The notes beneath the pieces were generated by a model. The model did not search any database, was not told the DNA's origin, and was given only the letters and a program-made list of their open reading frames with translations. This document shows positions 8,813 to 18,470 of a DNA stretch of 64,000 nucleotides, one piece after another (the stretch's first letter is position 1; every line of letters begins with the position of its first letter). Source of the DNA: UMGS1908 sp964432825 (GTDB taxonomy: Bacteria > Bacillota > Clostridia > Christensenellales > UBA1242); NCBI GenBank assembly GCA_964432825.1, contig CAYSOX010000006.1:1-64000 (forward strand), written 5' to 3'. The position numbers were made by a program, and so were the translations under genes.

Positions 8813-10633
8813 ATGGCAAGTTATAATTTTACAGGTATAACAAATTCTGCAGAATTTAGAAAAATTAATAGGATGCTATACTTGTATAAAAAGGTAAAGG
8901 CGGAAAATATAACTTTTACAGAAACACAAATAGCTAATGAGATTAAGGCTCTTGTTAGAGCACATTCGGGATATGGTTTGACTGAGTCTGAAATAGACAA
9001 TTTGGTGACTAAAGCAAAGGGAATGACCGGCACAACAAGAGTTCCTACCGATTTGTCGGATTTAAATGCTCAATTTCAAAACTATGCTAGGGGTGAAATA
9101 AATACGGCGGACCATAATTTTGATGTTGCCGATGCAGTACTTAAAGATTCAAATAAAATAATTCAAGATGGTAATGATGCACAAGCTGAATTGGACTTTG
9201 ATGGCGAGCAAAGAAAAGGCAAATATATCAAAAATACACTTTTTGGTGTGGCGATTGGTGTTTTGGTGTCGGCCGTGCTTCCAGCCGCGGGTATTCCGCT
9301 TTTGATGTCTCAATTAGGAGTGGCTGCTATTGGTGGTGGAGTTGGTTTTTTTTATGGCGGTAAAAAGAGTATTGAAAAGGCAATCAAAGAGGGTACTTTG
9401 CTGTCTGCAAAAGACCGTGCTGAACTACAAAAGAAAGTAAGAGCAGGGAATTTGGAAAGATTGAGGAATAGTGGTACCAAAGCAAGTTCAAGAACCACTG
9501 CAAAACAAACTAAAAACAACACTCATTCTAAATTTGCAGGTTATGAATCTTCATTAAATGAATTAGATTTAATTGCTGAAGAACAACGACAATTAGATAT
9601 TGATGAATTAGAGACAATTAGAACAAATATTGAATCCTTACAAACAGGGGCCGCCTATATTAGTGCACCAAATCCAGGGTATGCAGATAGTGACAAAATT
9701 AAAGCAAGGGTTGAGGCTATTTGTAAAGAATTTGACCCAGCAGATGCTATGTCATATTTTACGAAAATAACTGGTGCGGATTATAATGACCCAACAAAAG
9801 CAAATAATATTAAGGCTACAATGAATGAAGCACAAGGCAAATTGGCTGAAGTTAAAGGATTGATAGATACAAGTTCATCAAGTAAATTGAGCAAAGCAGC
9901 GTCAAATTTTACAGCCGCAGAAAAAGAGTTACAAGATAAATATGTTGAATATAATAAGTACTTTGCTGTTCTTCCAGAAGTTGGTGTAAGGAGTGCCGAC
10001 AATGTGTCTGCAGCACATAATGAAGTTGCAGGGATATACCATAGGTTATTGTCCGATGTTAGTGCTGATACCGAGGAAGATATAAGGAAAAAGATTGAAA
10101 CTCAACAGGGGAAGATATTAGATTTAAAACATGAAGTTGCTATAAAACTTTTAGAGGGTAAAACTAAGGCTACAGGGACATCTCTATCAGATAAGGATAA
10201 AGCATTGAATGATGCAATAGGTGCAAAAGATAATATACAAGGAACCCCTAGCCCAACGACAGATTCCGAAAAGATTGCATTGAAAAATAAAAAGTTGCTT
10301 GAAAGTATATTCCTATCTGTTTATAGGATGTATGAAATTAAGCAATATGTTGATGGTTTAACCACTAGCGGTGCGAGTACGAAGGTAAAGTTTAAGAAAG
10401 GGGGTGCTTCGGAAGATAAAGACCTTGCAGAAATTGTTAATGTAACTGATCCAAATAGTCGTATAAGTCAAGTGCTGAAATTAAAGGCGGAAGCCGTGTC
10501 ACCTACTCGTTCAAGAAGACTTGATGAAATAGAGCAGAAGATTACAAAGTATGTATCTGAAGCACAAAGATATATGGAGTTGCGTCAGAAAGGTGAAGTT
10601 GTGAATGAAGAAGAAGAGCCAGAAATGGTGTAG
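8813..10633 (+). CDS. Membrane-hairpin coiled-coil protein, YNF-domain family member 1 (unrecognised)
   Basis: This 606-residue protein matches no family I know. Residues 1-75 are a small helical domain opening MASYNFTGITNSAEF, and residues 78-135 a helical linker (FQNYARGEINTADHNF). A Gly/Ala-rich membrane hairpin spans about 139-183, and the conserved exit segment around 184-210 ends in ELQKKVR. The rest is long Lys/Glu-rich helix, probably coiled coil, ending in an EEEEPEMV tail. The N-terminal domain, linker, hairpin and exit segment align with the protein at 10663 (FQAYIKQ, ADAEFK and ELQKKVK), so the two are paralogues. The genes are 29 bases apart and probably cotranscribed. There is no signal peptide; the hairpin would leave both soluble parts on the same, probably cytoplasmic, side. 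Confidence 0.85.
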   Translation: MASYNFTGITNSAEFRKINRMLYLYKKVKAENITFTETQIANEIKALVRAHSGYGLTESEIDNLVTKAKGMTGTTRVPTDLSDLNAQFQNYARGEINTADHNFDVADAVLKDSNKIIQDGNDAQAELDFDGEQRKGKYIKNTLFGVAIGVLVSAVLPAAGIPLLMSQLGVAAIGGGVGFFYGGKKSIEKAIKEGTLLSAKDRAELQKKVRAGNLERLRNSGTKASSRTTAKQTKNNTHSKFAGYESSLNELDLIAEEQRQLDIDELETIRTNIESLQTGAAYISAPNPGYADSDKIKARVEAICKEFDPADAMSYFTKITGADYNDPTKANNIKATMNEAQGKLAEVKGLIDTSSSSKLSKAASNFTAAEKELQDKYVEYNKYFAVLPEVGVRSADNVSAAHNEVAGIYHRLLSDVSADTEEDIRKKIETQQGKILDLKHEVAIKLLEGKTKATGTSLSDKDKALNDAIGAKDNIQGTPSPTTDSEKIALKNKKLLESIFLSVYRMYEIKQYVDGLTTSGASTKVKFKKGGASEDKDLAEIVNVTDPNSRISQVLKLKAEAVSPTRSRRLDEIEQKITKYVSEAQRYMELRQKGEVVNEEEEPEMV

Positions 10634-10662
10634 TAAAATATAAAGGTAAAAGGAGAATAAAA

Positions 10663-13600
10663 ATGGCATATAATTTTAGCGGAGTTAAAAATACCACGGA
10701 GTTAAATGATGTTGTAAAGTTTATACACTATTATGCTAAAGTTAAAGAGGCCAATCCGAGCATGGTAGATGAAAAGCTGATTGCTCAGAAGGTTGAAAAT
10801 GACCATGGTGTATTACATTCAGAGGATCAATTAAAGTTTGCAAAAGAGATAAATAATGGTGTTATGCCAAAGCGAGAAGATATTCAGAGAATAATTTCAG
10901 AGTTTCAAGCATATATCAAACAAAAAATGCAAGATGAAGAGGACGAGTTTAATAAGGCGGATGCTGAATTTAAAACAGCAGAGGCTATACAACAAGAAGG
11001 TGAAAATGCTGCAGACCAATTAGATGAAATGCATAGACAACGAAGAAATACTCGTATTAAACAGGGCGTACTTGGTGCAGTTTTAGGTTTTGGCGCATGC
11101 GCATTGTTGGGACCGGTGGTAGCACCGCTTTTAGGTCTTGCATCACTTAGTACGGGCGCAACCCTTCTAATTTCGGCAGGTGCTTCGGGCTATTTTGCAA
11201 AATTTCGAGCAGATAGGTCAATTAAAGAGGCGGGGCTTGATGATAGAACTTTAATTAAAGAATTGCAAAAGAAGGTAAAGGAAGCCGCAAACCAATATAA
11301 TGACTATAAATCAAAAGAACAAGTAAAAAACTTTGCTGAGTCAAACCGAAATACCACCCAAAGGGAATTTCAAAACTATGAACAAATAGGTTCAAACTAT
11401 GAAGTTTTGCAAGAAAACGAGCGAAATGACGCACATACTAGATTGCTTCAATTACAGAATGACATTAACAGTGTTAAAAATACAACAATGGAAGGAATGC
11501 TTGCAAGTGGTGGTATGGGTGTAGCCGATTATGTAGATGATAAAACAAAGGCAACAACGGCTTCAAGTGAAATCACTGCAATTATTCAACAACTACAAAA
11601 TTTGCCTCTAGATAGTAATTTCCAAAAGGAAATGGCTAAATTGGTGGCTGAGGCTGAAAAGAAAAAGGCTGAAATTGATGCTATTGATATCCCAAATAAA
11701 AAGTATGGCGATGAAGTTAAATCAGCAATACAAGCCCTTTACAATGAGTATGAGTCCATTACTGGTTTGGTAAGTGGATTAAGTGACGGACTTAGGAATA
11801 ATGCGGATATAACAGCACAACTTAATGCTTGTGAAAATATCTACAATCCAATAACCAGTTCTTTAGATGGAGAAAAGGTGGGTGCAATTGAGAGTAAGTT
11901 GACTGCTTTTAAAACCGAGGGTGCAAAACTTAAAGGAATTGTTAGAACGGCTTGGATTACCGAGCAGAATCCAAAAAATTTGCCAGAAGACACACCAGAA
12001 GCAAGAGCATATAAAACAGCGGTTGAAAATGCTAACACATGGAATGGCCGTGCAGAAACCGCCCCTACAGACCAAAAAGCGAATGCTGAAGCAATGGCAG
12101 AACTTACCTTTATGAAAGCAAGATTATCAAACCTTGAACAACAAAGAGCGGCAACAGGGAAAGAGGAACTTTGGTATAATGATAGTGGTAGAAATGTAGT
12201 AATTAATGTTAAAAGAAAAATAGAAAGTGCAATTAATAGGGTTGATGCAGAATTGTCGGCTGTCAACAGTCGTGCAAAAACACCTGTAAATGCATTGGCT
12301 GAAGCAACAAACAATGTAAACATTAACGATATATCTGGAAATGTTAGGATACTGGCTGGAAAAGGTCCAACACAAGCCCAAAGAGACACAACAGATAGAG
12401 AACTAGGGGAATTAATTAGCAAACTAATGGCAGAATTAAGCCAATGTAAGACAAATATACAAAGTGTATTGCCGAATAAAGATATAAATGGATTGGTACA
12501 ACCTTTAAATCAAGAAGTTGATGATTTAAAGAAAAAAATTGAAGACGAAAATAGTCCTACGGGATATAAGTATAAAGTAAAGCAAGCAAAATCTCAAGCC
12601 GATTTAGATAGAATAAAGAAAGACGCGGAAGCCGAAAGAGATGAAATAAAGAAGCGTCTAGACGAAGCAGAGAAAAATGCAAAAGACTTCGCTAAGAAAA
12701 TTGAAGAGATTGAAAAAGCCTACGATAAATTCAGAAAAACATATATAGAAAATCTGAATTATGCAGATGAAAACAACATAATTGATAAAGATAGATTTTT
12801 AGAGTTAAAAAAAGATGTATCTGGGGTGTATATTAGTCTATCGTCAAGAAAGGATAATAAACTAATTGATATTAAACAAGCAGAAGCAGATTTACAAACA
12901 TTAACAACAAAGATTTCTGAAAATGAGGCAGAAATTGACAAGTTAAAACAACCACAAAGTGTTATTGACCGTAAGAATGCATTAAAACAATCGTTAAAAC
13001 AAAACAAAAACGATATAAATGACAGAATTGCTAAAATAATTAAATATAAGGAAGTTGAACAATATTTACAAAATGCAACAAATGAATTGGATAAATTGGA
13101 TGCTATAAAAGACGCAGATATTGATAATGCAAGCGAAGATAAGTTAGAGCAAATCGAAAAAAATGTTAATACGGTAAACATGACAGCTAAAGGTTTTTTA
13201 GATCAAGCAGAGAGTAAGAATGATGAAATAGTAAAAGTTTGTGATAAGATGAGTGCTATCAAAAATTCTCATAATAGCAGAGAGGTGGCTTTAGAAGTTC
13301 AAAATAGACTTCGAAAGAATGGGGATAATTCGTTGAAAGAATACAATGATTTAATTGGTAAAATAGATGAATATTTAGGAAATTCTAGTCAAGTAGAATT
13401 GCAACAATTGAATGAATATCATACCCAATTAATTTCAAAGGAAAGAAATTACAGAGACGCGGTAAATAAAGCCCAACAAGAATTGGAGAAAGAAAAGGAA
13501 CTCCACAATGAAAACGCGGACGATGAAGCAGACAAGTTACATCCAAATCCAGAAGAGCAGGATGTTGCTGACGACAATTATAAAAAGGATGCACTACGTG

Positions 13601-14721
13601 AATTGGCTGACATTGAAAAGTCAAATAATAATAGGTTTAATGAGTATGCTAAAAATTTAAGTAGAGAAAAAGAACAATTAGGTAAGAATGCTTTAGATAA
13701 ATTTTTTTGTGATGTGCGGGATGCTATAAATTCTGCTACAACAAAAAATAAGATTCAAACACTGCTTGATGGTTCAAAAGATGTGGTTAATAAAGTTAAA
13801 GAAGGAATTCAATCAATCAAAGATGAAGAACATTCTACACTAATTAACTCGGAAGAAGCGGGTCAACAAGGGCTTCCAGAGGCGGAAGAGTTAAAGGGAC
13901 TTCCAGACGGCAGAAAACAACAAATATTGGACAAAATTGGTTCGGAACTTTTTGGAAAGAATGGTTCAACGAGTCAAGTTGAAAGAGTGTCGCAAGAAGC
14001 CTTAAATCTTGAGAACTATAAGCAGACAAATTTGCAGGAATTAGAAGAAATTAGAACTCAGTATATGGCTGAATTGGAAAATGCAAATGGATTAAGTGGT
14101 GGTGATAAAGTTGAAAGTAGGGCGGTGTCAGTTGACCATTTCAATGGCATAAAGGCGGGCATAGAAAAAGCTGAAACCCAAACAGCCGTTGATAAATGTA
14201 TGGAAGTTGCGAAAGAATCGCTGAATGGACTTAAAGAATTGATACAACAAAACAGTACTGAATCTGAAGGTGAAAAAGACGGGACAGGAAAAACTGAACA
14301 CCGTAGAACATTAATGGATGCAGACAGAGAAAGATTAATCGAAACAAAAGGGGATGTAACTCTTCCAAAAAAAGAAGAACATGATGGTGAAAAAGGAATG
14401 CCAGAAACATCTAGTGAAGGAATAAAGGTTGATTTTGTTCTTGTTGAAAATATAAAAGCAATTTGTTCTAAAGTTAAAGGTGGTTTTTCAAATTTCAGAA
14501 ATCAAAAAGTAATTGGAGAAGATAAGTGTTTGGTAGATGAAGGTGAAGTGCGTGATTTGTGTAATACGTATATTAACAAATCAGGTATTTCCGAAGAGAA
14601 AAGGAAAAAACTTGGACTTGATAATGAAAGTATTAAAAATATGCCATTAGAACAACTTGTTAGTAGGTGTAACGGATTAAACGCAGAAGCCGAAAACGAC
14701 GGTGACGAGCCTCAAATGTAA
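10663..14721 (+). CDS. Giant membrane-hairpin coiled-coil protein, YNF-domain family member 2 (unrecognised)
   Basis: At 1,352 residues this is the longest protein in the window. It begins MAYNFSGVKNTTEL, which lines up with the start of the 8813 product. The shared linker (FQAYIKQ to RRNTRIKQ), a membrane hairpin at about 131-179 (GVLGAVLGFGACALLGPVV onward) and the shared exit helix (SIKEAGLDDRTLIKEL) follow. Residues 210-1200 are almost wholly charged helix with heptad-like spacing. The tail (about 1255-1340, VDFVLVENIKAICSKV) may be a small folded domain. An AAAGGAG ribosome site precedes the ATG. The fold suggests an SMC/BAR-like or scaffold role at the membrane, but no ATPase or enzyme motif is visible. 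Function is unknown; structural or tethering work is inference. Confidence 0.85.
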   Translation: MAYNFSGVKNTTELNDVVKFIHYYAKVKEANPSMVDEKLIAQKVENDHGVLHSEDQLKFAKEINNGVMPKREDIQRIISEFQAYIKQKMQDEEDEFNKADAEFKTAEAIQQEGENAADQLDEMHRQRRNTRIKQGVLGAVLGFGACALLGPVVAPLLGLASLSTGATLLISAGASGYFAKFRADRSIKEAGLDDRTLIKELQKKVKEAANQYNDYKSKEQVKNFAESNRNTTQREFQNYEQIGSNYEVLQENERNDAHTRLLQLQNDINSVKNTTMEGMLASGGMGVADYVDDKTKATTASSEITAIIQQLQNLPLDSNFQKEMAKLVAEAEKKKAEIDAIDIPNKKYGDEVKSAIQALYNEYESITGLVSGLSDGLRNNADITAQLNACENIYNPITSSLDGEKVGAIESKLTAFKTEGAKLKGIVRTAWITEQNPKNLPEDTPEARAYKTAVENANTWNGRAETAPTDQKANAEAMAELTFMKARLSNLEQQRAATGKEELWYNDSGRNVVINVKRKIESAINRVDAELSAVNSRAKTPVNALAEATNNVNINDISGNVRILAGKGPTQAQRDTTDRELGELISKLMAELSQCKTNIQSVLPNKDINGLVQPLNQEVDDLKKKIEDENSPTGYKYKVKQAKSQADLDRIKKDAEAERDEIKKRLDEAEKNAKDFAKKIEEIEKAYDKFRKTYIENLNYADENNIIDKDRFLELKKDVSGVYISLSSRKDNKLIDIKQAEADLQTLTTKISENEAEIDKLKQPQSVIDRKNALKQSLKQNKNDINDRIAKIIKYKEVEQYLQNATNELDKLDAIKDADIDNASEDKLEQIEKNVNTVNMTAKGFLDQAESKNDEIVKVCDKMSAIKNSHNSREVALEVQNRLRKNGDNSLKEYNDLIGKIDEYLGNSSQVELQQLNEYHTQLISKERNYRDAVNKAQQELEKEKELHNENADDEADKLHPNPEEQDVADDNYKKDALRELADIEKSNNNRFNEYAKNLSREKEQLGKNALDKFFCDVRDAINSATTKNKIQTLLDGSKDVVNKVKEGIQSIKDEEHSTLINSEEAGQQGLPEAEELKGLPDGRKQQILDKIGSELFGKNGSTSQVERVSQEALNLENYKQTNLQELEEIRTQYMAELENANGLSGGDKVESRAVSVDHFNGIKAGIEKAETQTAVDKCMEVAKESLNGLKELIQQNSTESEGEKDGTGKTEHRRTLMDADRERLIETKGDVTLPKKEEHDGEKGMPETSSEGIKVDFVLVENIKAICSKVKGGFSNFRNQKVIGEDKCLVDEGEVRDLCNTYINKSGISEEKRKKLGLDNESIKNMPLEQLVSRCNGLNAEAENDGDEPQM

Positions 14722-15187
14722 TAATCTTAACATAATTATTATTTAGTAAATTGATGTATGGGTGGGGGATTATTTAAAAACTCACCCATGCATACAAAAT
14801 TTATTAGTTTTTAAACATATAATAAAAGATTGAAAATTACAAGACTTTTGGTTTTTAATAGAGCATTACATTAAAATGTGTTAAATAAAAAAATGCTTAT
14901 TTAAGTAGTCTTAACAAAAAATAAATTATCTAAGTAAATTTTGTTTTAAAAAAAAATAAACGGAATAAAAATTTTGGATTAAAGGTCAGTGTTATACAAA
15001 AACAAATGCTTATTAAAATAAATTTTCTAAAACAAAAATGACCGTTGGTTAAAAATTAGCATTATTTTAAAATAAATTGCATAAAAATATAAAAATATTT
15101 ATAAATTATTAAATTTCGTTAGGAAATTTGACTAATATGGGCTAAAATAATTTCGGGGGAGAAATTAATTTTAGGAGATAATTGAAT
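14722..15187. other. Intergenic region with hairpin
   Basis: These 466 bases begin with a hairpin (14758-14789) that may terminate the 8813-14721 transcript. The rest is very AT-rich, with repeated AAATAAATT-like tracts and two short related blocks, GGTCAGTG (14985) and GACCGTTGG (15040). The ribosome site AGGAG (15173-15177) lies at the end. No gene is seen. Confidence 0.4.
14758..14789 (+). terminator. Hairpin after the giant coiled-coil gene, possible terminator
   Basis: ATGGGTG (14758-14764) pairs perfectly with CACCCAT (14783-14789). The following sequence is AT-rich but lacks a clean T-run, so termination is likely rather than certain. Confidence 0.45.
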
Positions 15188-16654
15188 ATGTATAGATTCG
15201 ATTCTGTTGAAAATTTACAAACTATGAAAGATGTTTGTATGTTTATTAGAATCTATAATGATTTAGCAAAGTCGGGGGAGAATGTTCAAAATACGGCTAT
15301 CCGTCAAGTTATTAAGGATAGCTATAATAAGGACATTCCTCTTTTTGATGTTATAGAACTAAAAAGAAAGGCTTGTGACATTATGGGTAAAGATGGTGTG
15401 GTTCCAACAATATCACAATTGGATGATATTATTGATGCATACATAAAATATGTCAACAAAAATGCGGTTTCGTTGTATAATGATTATAATGAAGCCGAGA
15501 CAAATTTTAAAAATAGTGAGTATAAAACCTATAAAGGAGAAAAGTATTCAGGAGCGGAACTTTGTGATATTTATGATATTATGCGTTCTAAATATAATGT
15601 AATACGAATGCTTCTAATTTTGGCACCAATACTTTTTGGAATTTTCTTTGTTGCGGGTGCTTATGGTGTTTTATATTGTCTAGAATCGTCAATGTTAAAA
15701 TATGAACTAACTGACCAAATAGTTAAGATATATTTGCCGGCATTTGCACTAGGGTGGTTGATTGTATTTTTGATAATTAATTTTACTACTAGCAAAGCGT
15801 ATAAAAGTGTTAGTCAAGTTATTGGTTTGTATAGAGGACATCGTCACAAATTTGAGCGAGAGAAGATTGAAATAGCCGAGAAAAAAGAAGCATATGAAAA
15901 ATATATGCATATGTTAAAGTTTGAATTTATTGAAGAAGGAAAGGTTAATGGTGCCGAAAAAATTAGTTACTATTTGCGAATAGATAACAAATTTTCTGAA
16001 GGCGACAATGGTGATGCCGAATACCAAAACAAAAAGTTTGTTAAAAAACTTGAAAAGAATGAGAGACTTGCAAGAATAAATGAAATTAAAGAAAATGGTG
16101 GCAATTCTTTTAAGATTGATGGGTGGTATTTAATGAATTCATCAACTATAGAAAAAAAGAATGTTAATCGTGATCTTGTTAGCCGAATTAGTCTTATGAC
16201 GGATTCGTTAAAGAAGAACAACTTAACACAAAAGAAAGAATATAACGAATTGGTTGAATTGTATTGCGGAGATCTTTCTAGCGAAAGTCGTGAAAAGACT
16301 ATTGTGAAGCAAAACGACCAAATTAAGATGTATACTTATTATCTAGATATGGTAGAACGCCTTACTCCATATGAGCGTTTTGTTAAGCAAAATTGTGGTA
16401 TAGATTATGACAGTGAGAAGTATGCTGAAAGAACGGCTACCGACGACGAAAAACAATTTATATTAAACTATATGTGGTATATTGTTGAAACCGAGTTAAA
16501 ACGAGTAAATTATATTGAAAAGTTTAAAAACAAGGTTTACGATATGTATGCAAACATAAAAACATTAGAAATGCAAAAAATAATTACTAGAGTTGATTTA
16601 TATAAGTTATATATTAATTTCTTAGAGGACTTCCAAAACTTAATTATTAAATAA
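15188..16654 (+). CDS. Two-helix membrane protein, YNF-domain family member 3 (unrecognised)
   Basis: I chose the ATG at 15188 (ribosome site AGGAG 10 bases upstream). The resulting start MYRFDSVENLQTM then lines up with MAYNFSGVKNTTEL of the 10663 product; a TTG two codons earlier is possible. The 488-residue protein has a helical N-terminal domain (about 1-130), two long hydrophobic helices with a short polar loop (about 138-200; MLLILAPILFGIFFVAGAY, then IYLPAFALGWLIVFLIINF), and a basic and charged helical remainder. Its hairpin is a normal two-span membrane segment rather than the Gly-rich type of its paralogues. The next gene starts 9 bases after its stop. Family relationship rests on architecture and the N-terminal match and is weaker than between the other two. 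Confidence 0.8.
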   Translation: MYRFDSVENLQTMKDVCMFIRIYNDLAKSGENVQNTAIRQVIKDSYNKDIPLFDVIELKRKACDIMGKDGVVPTISQLDDIIDAYIKYVNKNAVSLYNDYNEAETNFKNSEYKTYKGEKYSGAELCDIYDIMRSKYNVIRMLLILAPILFGIFFVAGAYGVLYCLESSMLKYELTDQIVKIYLPAFALGWLIVFLIINFTTSKAYKSVSQVIGLYRGHRHKFEREKIEIAEKKEAYEKYMHMLKFEFIEEGKVNGAEKISYYLRIDNKFSEGDNGDAEYQNKKFVKKLEKNERLARINEIKENGGNSFKIDGWYLMNSSTIEKKNVNRDLVSRISLMTDSLKKNNLTQKKEYNELVELYCGDLSSESREKTIVKQNDQIKMYTYYLDMVERLTPYERFVKQNCGIDYDSEKYAERTATDDEKQFILNYMWYIVETELKRVNYIEKFKNKVYDMYANIKTLEMQKIITRVDLYKLYINFLEDFQNLIIK

Positions 16655-16663
16655 GGATAAATT

Positions 16664-18283
16664 ATGAAGAACGATAAAAAAATAGATGCACTCGGTGTTC
16701 AGTCAAAACTTCTTTGGTTTGACAATGCCAAAATTGATGCGATGGTAGATGCCATTAAAGATTTTATAAAGCGAAAGAGTCATTACCTAGTTGTAAGACG
16801 GGTATTAACTGCGGGTGCGGGCGATTTTTTAGCACATGAATATTGTAAAAAAATAGATTCTTATAAGGATGTAATAAAGCGTAGTTATATAAAAAGTAAT
16901 GGAGCGGTTTATTCTATTTTAAGGTGCATAGGTGCCTGTGTTTCAGATTCGTTAGAACATCAAGATAAGGTGCTAAGAGTTGGTGAAGCACTTGCCGTAT
17001 TTGATGCAAATGTTGATGCGGTGCTTTCTGGAAGTGAAAGGATTATTGATTATAGCCAAATTTCAGAGACTAGGCGTAAAGAACAGACGGTTAGTGAAAA
17101 TGTTAATGCTAAAAACACCGTCAATTTCGCTGAAGCCCTTGAAAGTGGGGATTCTAACGATGTTGAAAAGGCTATTGCCGAGTCAGTTAAACAAAAAGAA
17201 TTGTTGGATAAAACCCGTGAAGAGGCACAGCGAAATGCTGAAACATTGGACGAGGTTAAAACCAATTTTGAAAATTCAAATGCCGAAGTTGATATACAAA
17301 GTGGTATTCCACAAGGCGGGCAGTATCAAGGCTATTCTAGTGAATCGGTAAACTATGGTGCTGTAAATAATGGTGTTTCAAATCAAAATGGAAATACTCA
17401 AAATTTGGGTTCAGTTGGAGGTTACACAAACGAAAGCCAAATGCCAAATTATGGGAATGTGGAAAATGCAAATGGACAGTCTTTTGTGAATTCAAATGCT
17501 GTTCAGCAACCTGTTGAAACACCTCAAATGCAAACGGCTCAAGATAGTTCTGTGGGAAATGTTGAGCAATCAATTCAAAATTTCCAACCTTCAGTTGCTC
17601 AAAATTATCAAGGTTCAGAAAATCTTTATGAAAACCAAATGCAAGCAAATGCCAATAATTTAAACACGCAAAATCAATATGCCGAACAATTTGCTACCGA
17701 AGTGCAAAATGTTGGTGGTGAAATGCCAAATGTTCAAAATGCAGAACCACAAAATGTTGTTCAGCCACAAAACAGTCAACCACAAAATATGCAGGTGGGT
17801 GTTCAACCACAAGCCGAACAACAATATCAACAAAATGTTGTCCGACCACAAAATGTTGTTCAGCCACAAAACAGTCAACCACAAAATATGCAGGTGGGTG
17901 TTTCACCACAAACTGAGCAACAATATCAACAGAATGTTGTTCAGCCACAGAATGGTGTGCAACCGCAAAATAGTCAACCACAAAATATGCAGGTGGGTGT
18001 TTCACCACAAACTGAGCAACAATATCAACAGAATGCTGTTCAACCACAAAATGGTATAAATCTTGGAGGGGTGCAAAATCCACAAAATATGGGGCAATCG
18101 GAGTATGCGGTTCAACCACAACAATCGTGGCAACCGCAACAGCCTCAACCTCAACCACAACAGCCGTGGCAACCACCACAACAACAACCAGTGCAGTTTG
18201 GACAGGGTGAAAATACTCAAAATGTAACACCTCAAAACTTGACGGGTTATGGTAATCAAAACCCAACAAGTCCTAATGTGTAA
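16664..18283 (+). CDS. Soluble protein with helical head and Gln/Asn-rich repeat tail (unrecognised)
   Basis: This 539-residue protein has no signal peptide or membrane span. Residues 1-130 look like a folded helical domain (LLWFDNAKIDAMVDAIKDF onward, with several Cys). Residues 140-210 are charged helix. From about 210 to the end the chain is low-complexity Gln/Asn/Pro/Val-rich, including three 33-residue repeats encoded at 17756-18052 and a final QPQQPWQPPQQ segment. Such tails are typical of disordered, interaction or condensate-forming regions. It is 9 bases downstream of the 15188 gene with an AAGGA ribosome site, so the two are probably co-expressed and may work together. Function unknown. 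Confidence 0.8.
   Translation: MKNDKKIDALGVQSKLLWFDNAKIDAMVDAIKDFIKRKSHYLVVRRVLTAGAGDFLAHEYCKKIDSYKDVIKRSYIKSNGAVYSILRCIGACVSDSLEHQDKVLRVGEALAVFDANVDAVLSGSERIIDYSQISETRRKEQTVSENVNAKNTVNFAEALESGDSNDVEKAIAESVKQKELLDKTREEAQRNAETLDEVKTNFENSNAEVDIQSGIPQGGQYQGYSSESVNYGAVNNGVSNQNGNTQNLGSVGGYTNESQMPNYGNVENANGQSFVNSNAVQQPVETPQMQTAQDSSVGNVEQSIQNFQPSVAQNYQGSENLYENQMQANANNLNTQNQYAEQFATEVQNVGGEMPNVQNAEPQNVVQPQNSQPQNMQVGVQPQAEQQYQQNVVRPQNVVQPQNSQPQNMQVGVSPQTEQQYQQNVVQPQNGVQPQNSQPQNMQVGVSPQTEQQYQQNAVQPQNGINLGGVQNPQNMGQSEYAVQPQQSWQPQQPQPQPQQPWQPPQQQPVQFGQGENTQNVTPQNLTGYGNQNPTSPNV
17756..18052 (+). repeat. Three 99-bp tandem repeats encoding Gln-rich units
   Basis: Units start at 17756, 17855 and 17954, exactly 99 bases (33 codons) apart. 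Each contains CAACCACAAAATATGCAGG and encodes SQPQNMQVGV followed by a QQYQQN block. The copies are about 90% alike, so they arose recently and keep the frame. Confidence 0.9.
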
Positions 18284-18333
18284 TATCCAATAATGGAAAA
18301 ACATAAAGGGTGAAATATTTCAAAAACAAAAGT

Positions 18334-18380
18334 AAAAAAGTGTAGAAAGTTGGAAAAACCAAAATTCCTACACTTTTTTG
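18334..18380 (+). terminator. Rho-independent terminator before prfB
   Basis: AAAAAAGTGTAG (18334-18345) pairs perfectly over 12 bp with CTACACTTTTTT (18368-18379). It closes the coiled-coil gene cluster. Confidence 0.85.
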
Positions 18381-18411
18381 TTGCAAAAAATAAATTGAAT
18401 CAACATAATAA

Positions 18412-18440
18412 TAGACATATTTTAGTTTTTGTGATAAAAT
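18412..18440 (+). promoter_or_regulatory. Probable promoter of prfB-tsaD
   Basis: TAGACA (18412-18417) and TAAAAT (18435-18440) are 17 bases apart, and the -10 box has an extended TGn element. Confidence 0.55.
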
Positions 18441-18470
18441 ATCTAAGAAGTTTAAACATTAAGGTAATAT

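Noticed and set aside
11841..12422. Long open frame of 193 codons on the minus strand inside the giant coiled-coil gene
   Set aside because: It has no ribosome site and mirrors the helical plus-strand gene; Ser/Leu-rich antisense frames are expected opposite Lys/Glu-rich coding DNA.
17756..18052. CRISPR-like regular repeats
   Set aside because: The repeats are contiguous, in frame and without unique spacers; they are protein-coding.
17694..18269. Minus-strand frame of 191 codons opposite the Gln-rich repeats
   Set aside because: It is a shadow of the in-frame repeats (Val/His-rich antisense of Gln/Asn codons) with no start site.
7375..18283. Prophage or integrative element containing the unknown cluster
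   Set aside because: No integrase, capsid, terminase, portal, relaxase or attachment repeat is seen beside it, base composition matches the neighbours, and housekeeping genes flank it directly.
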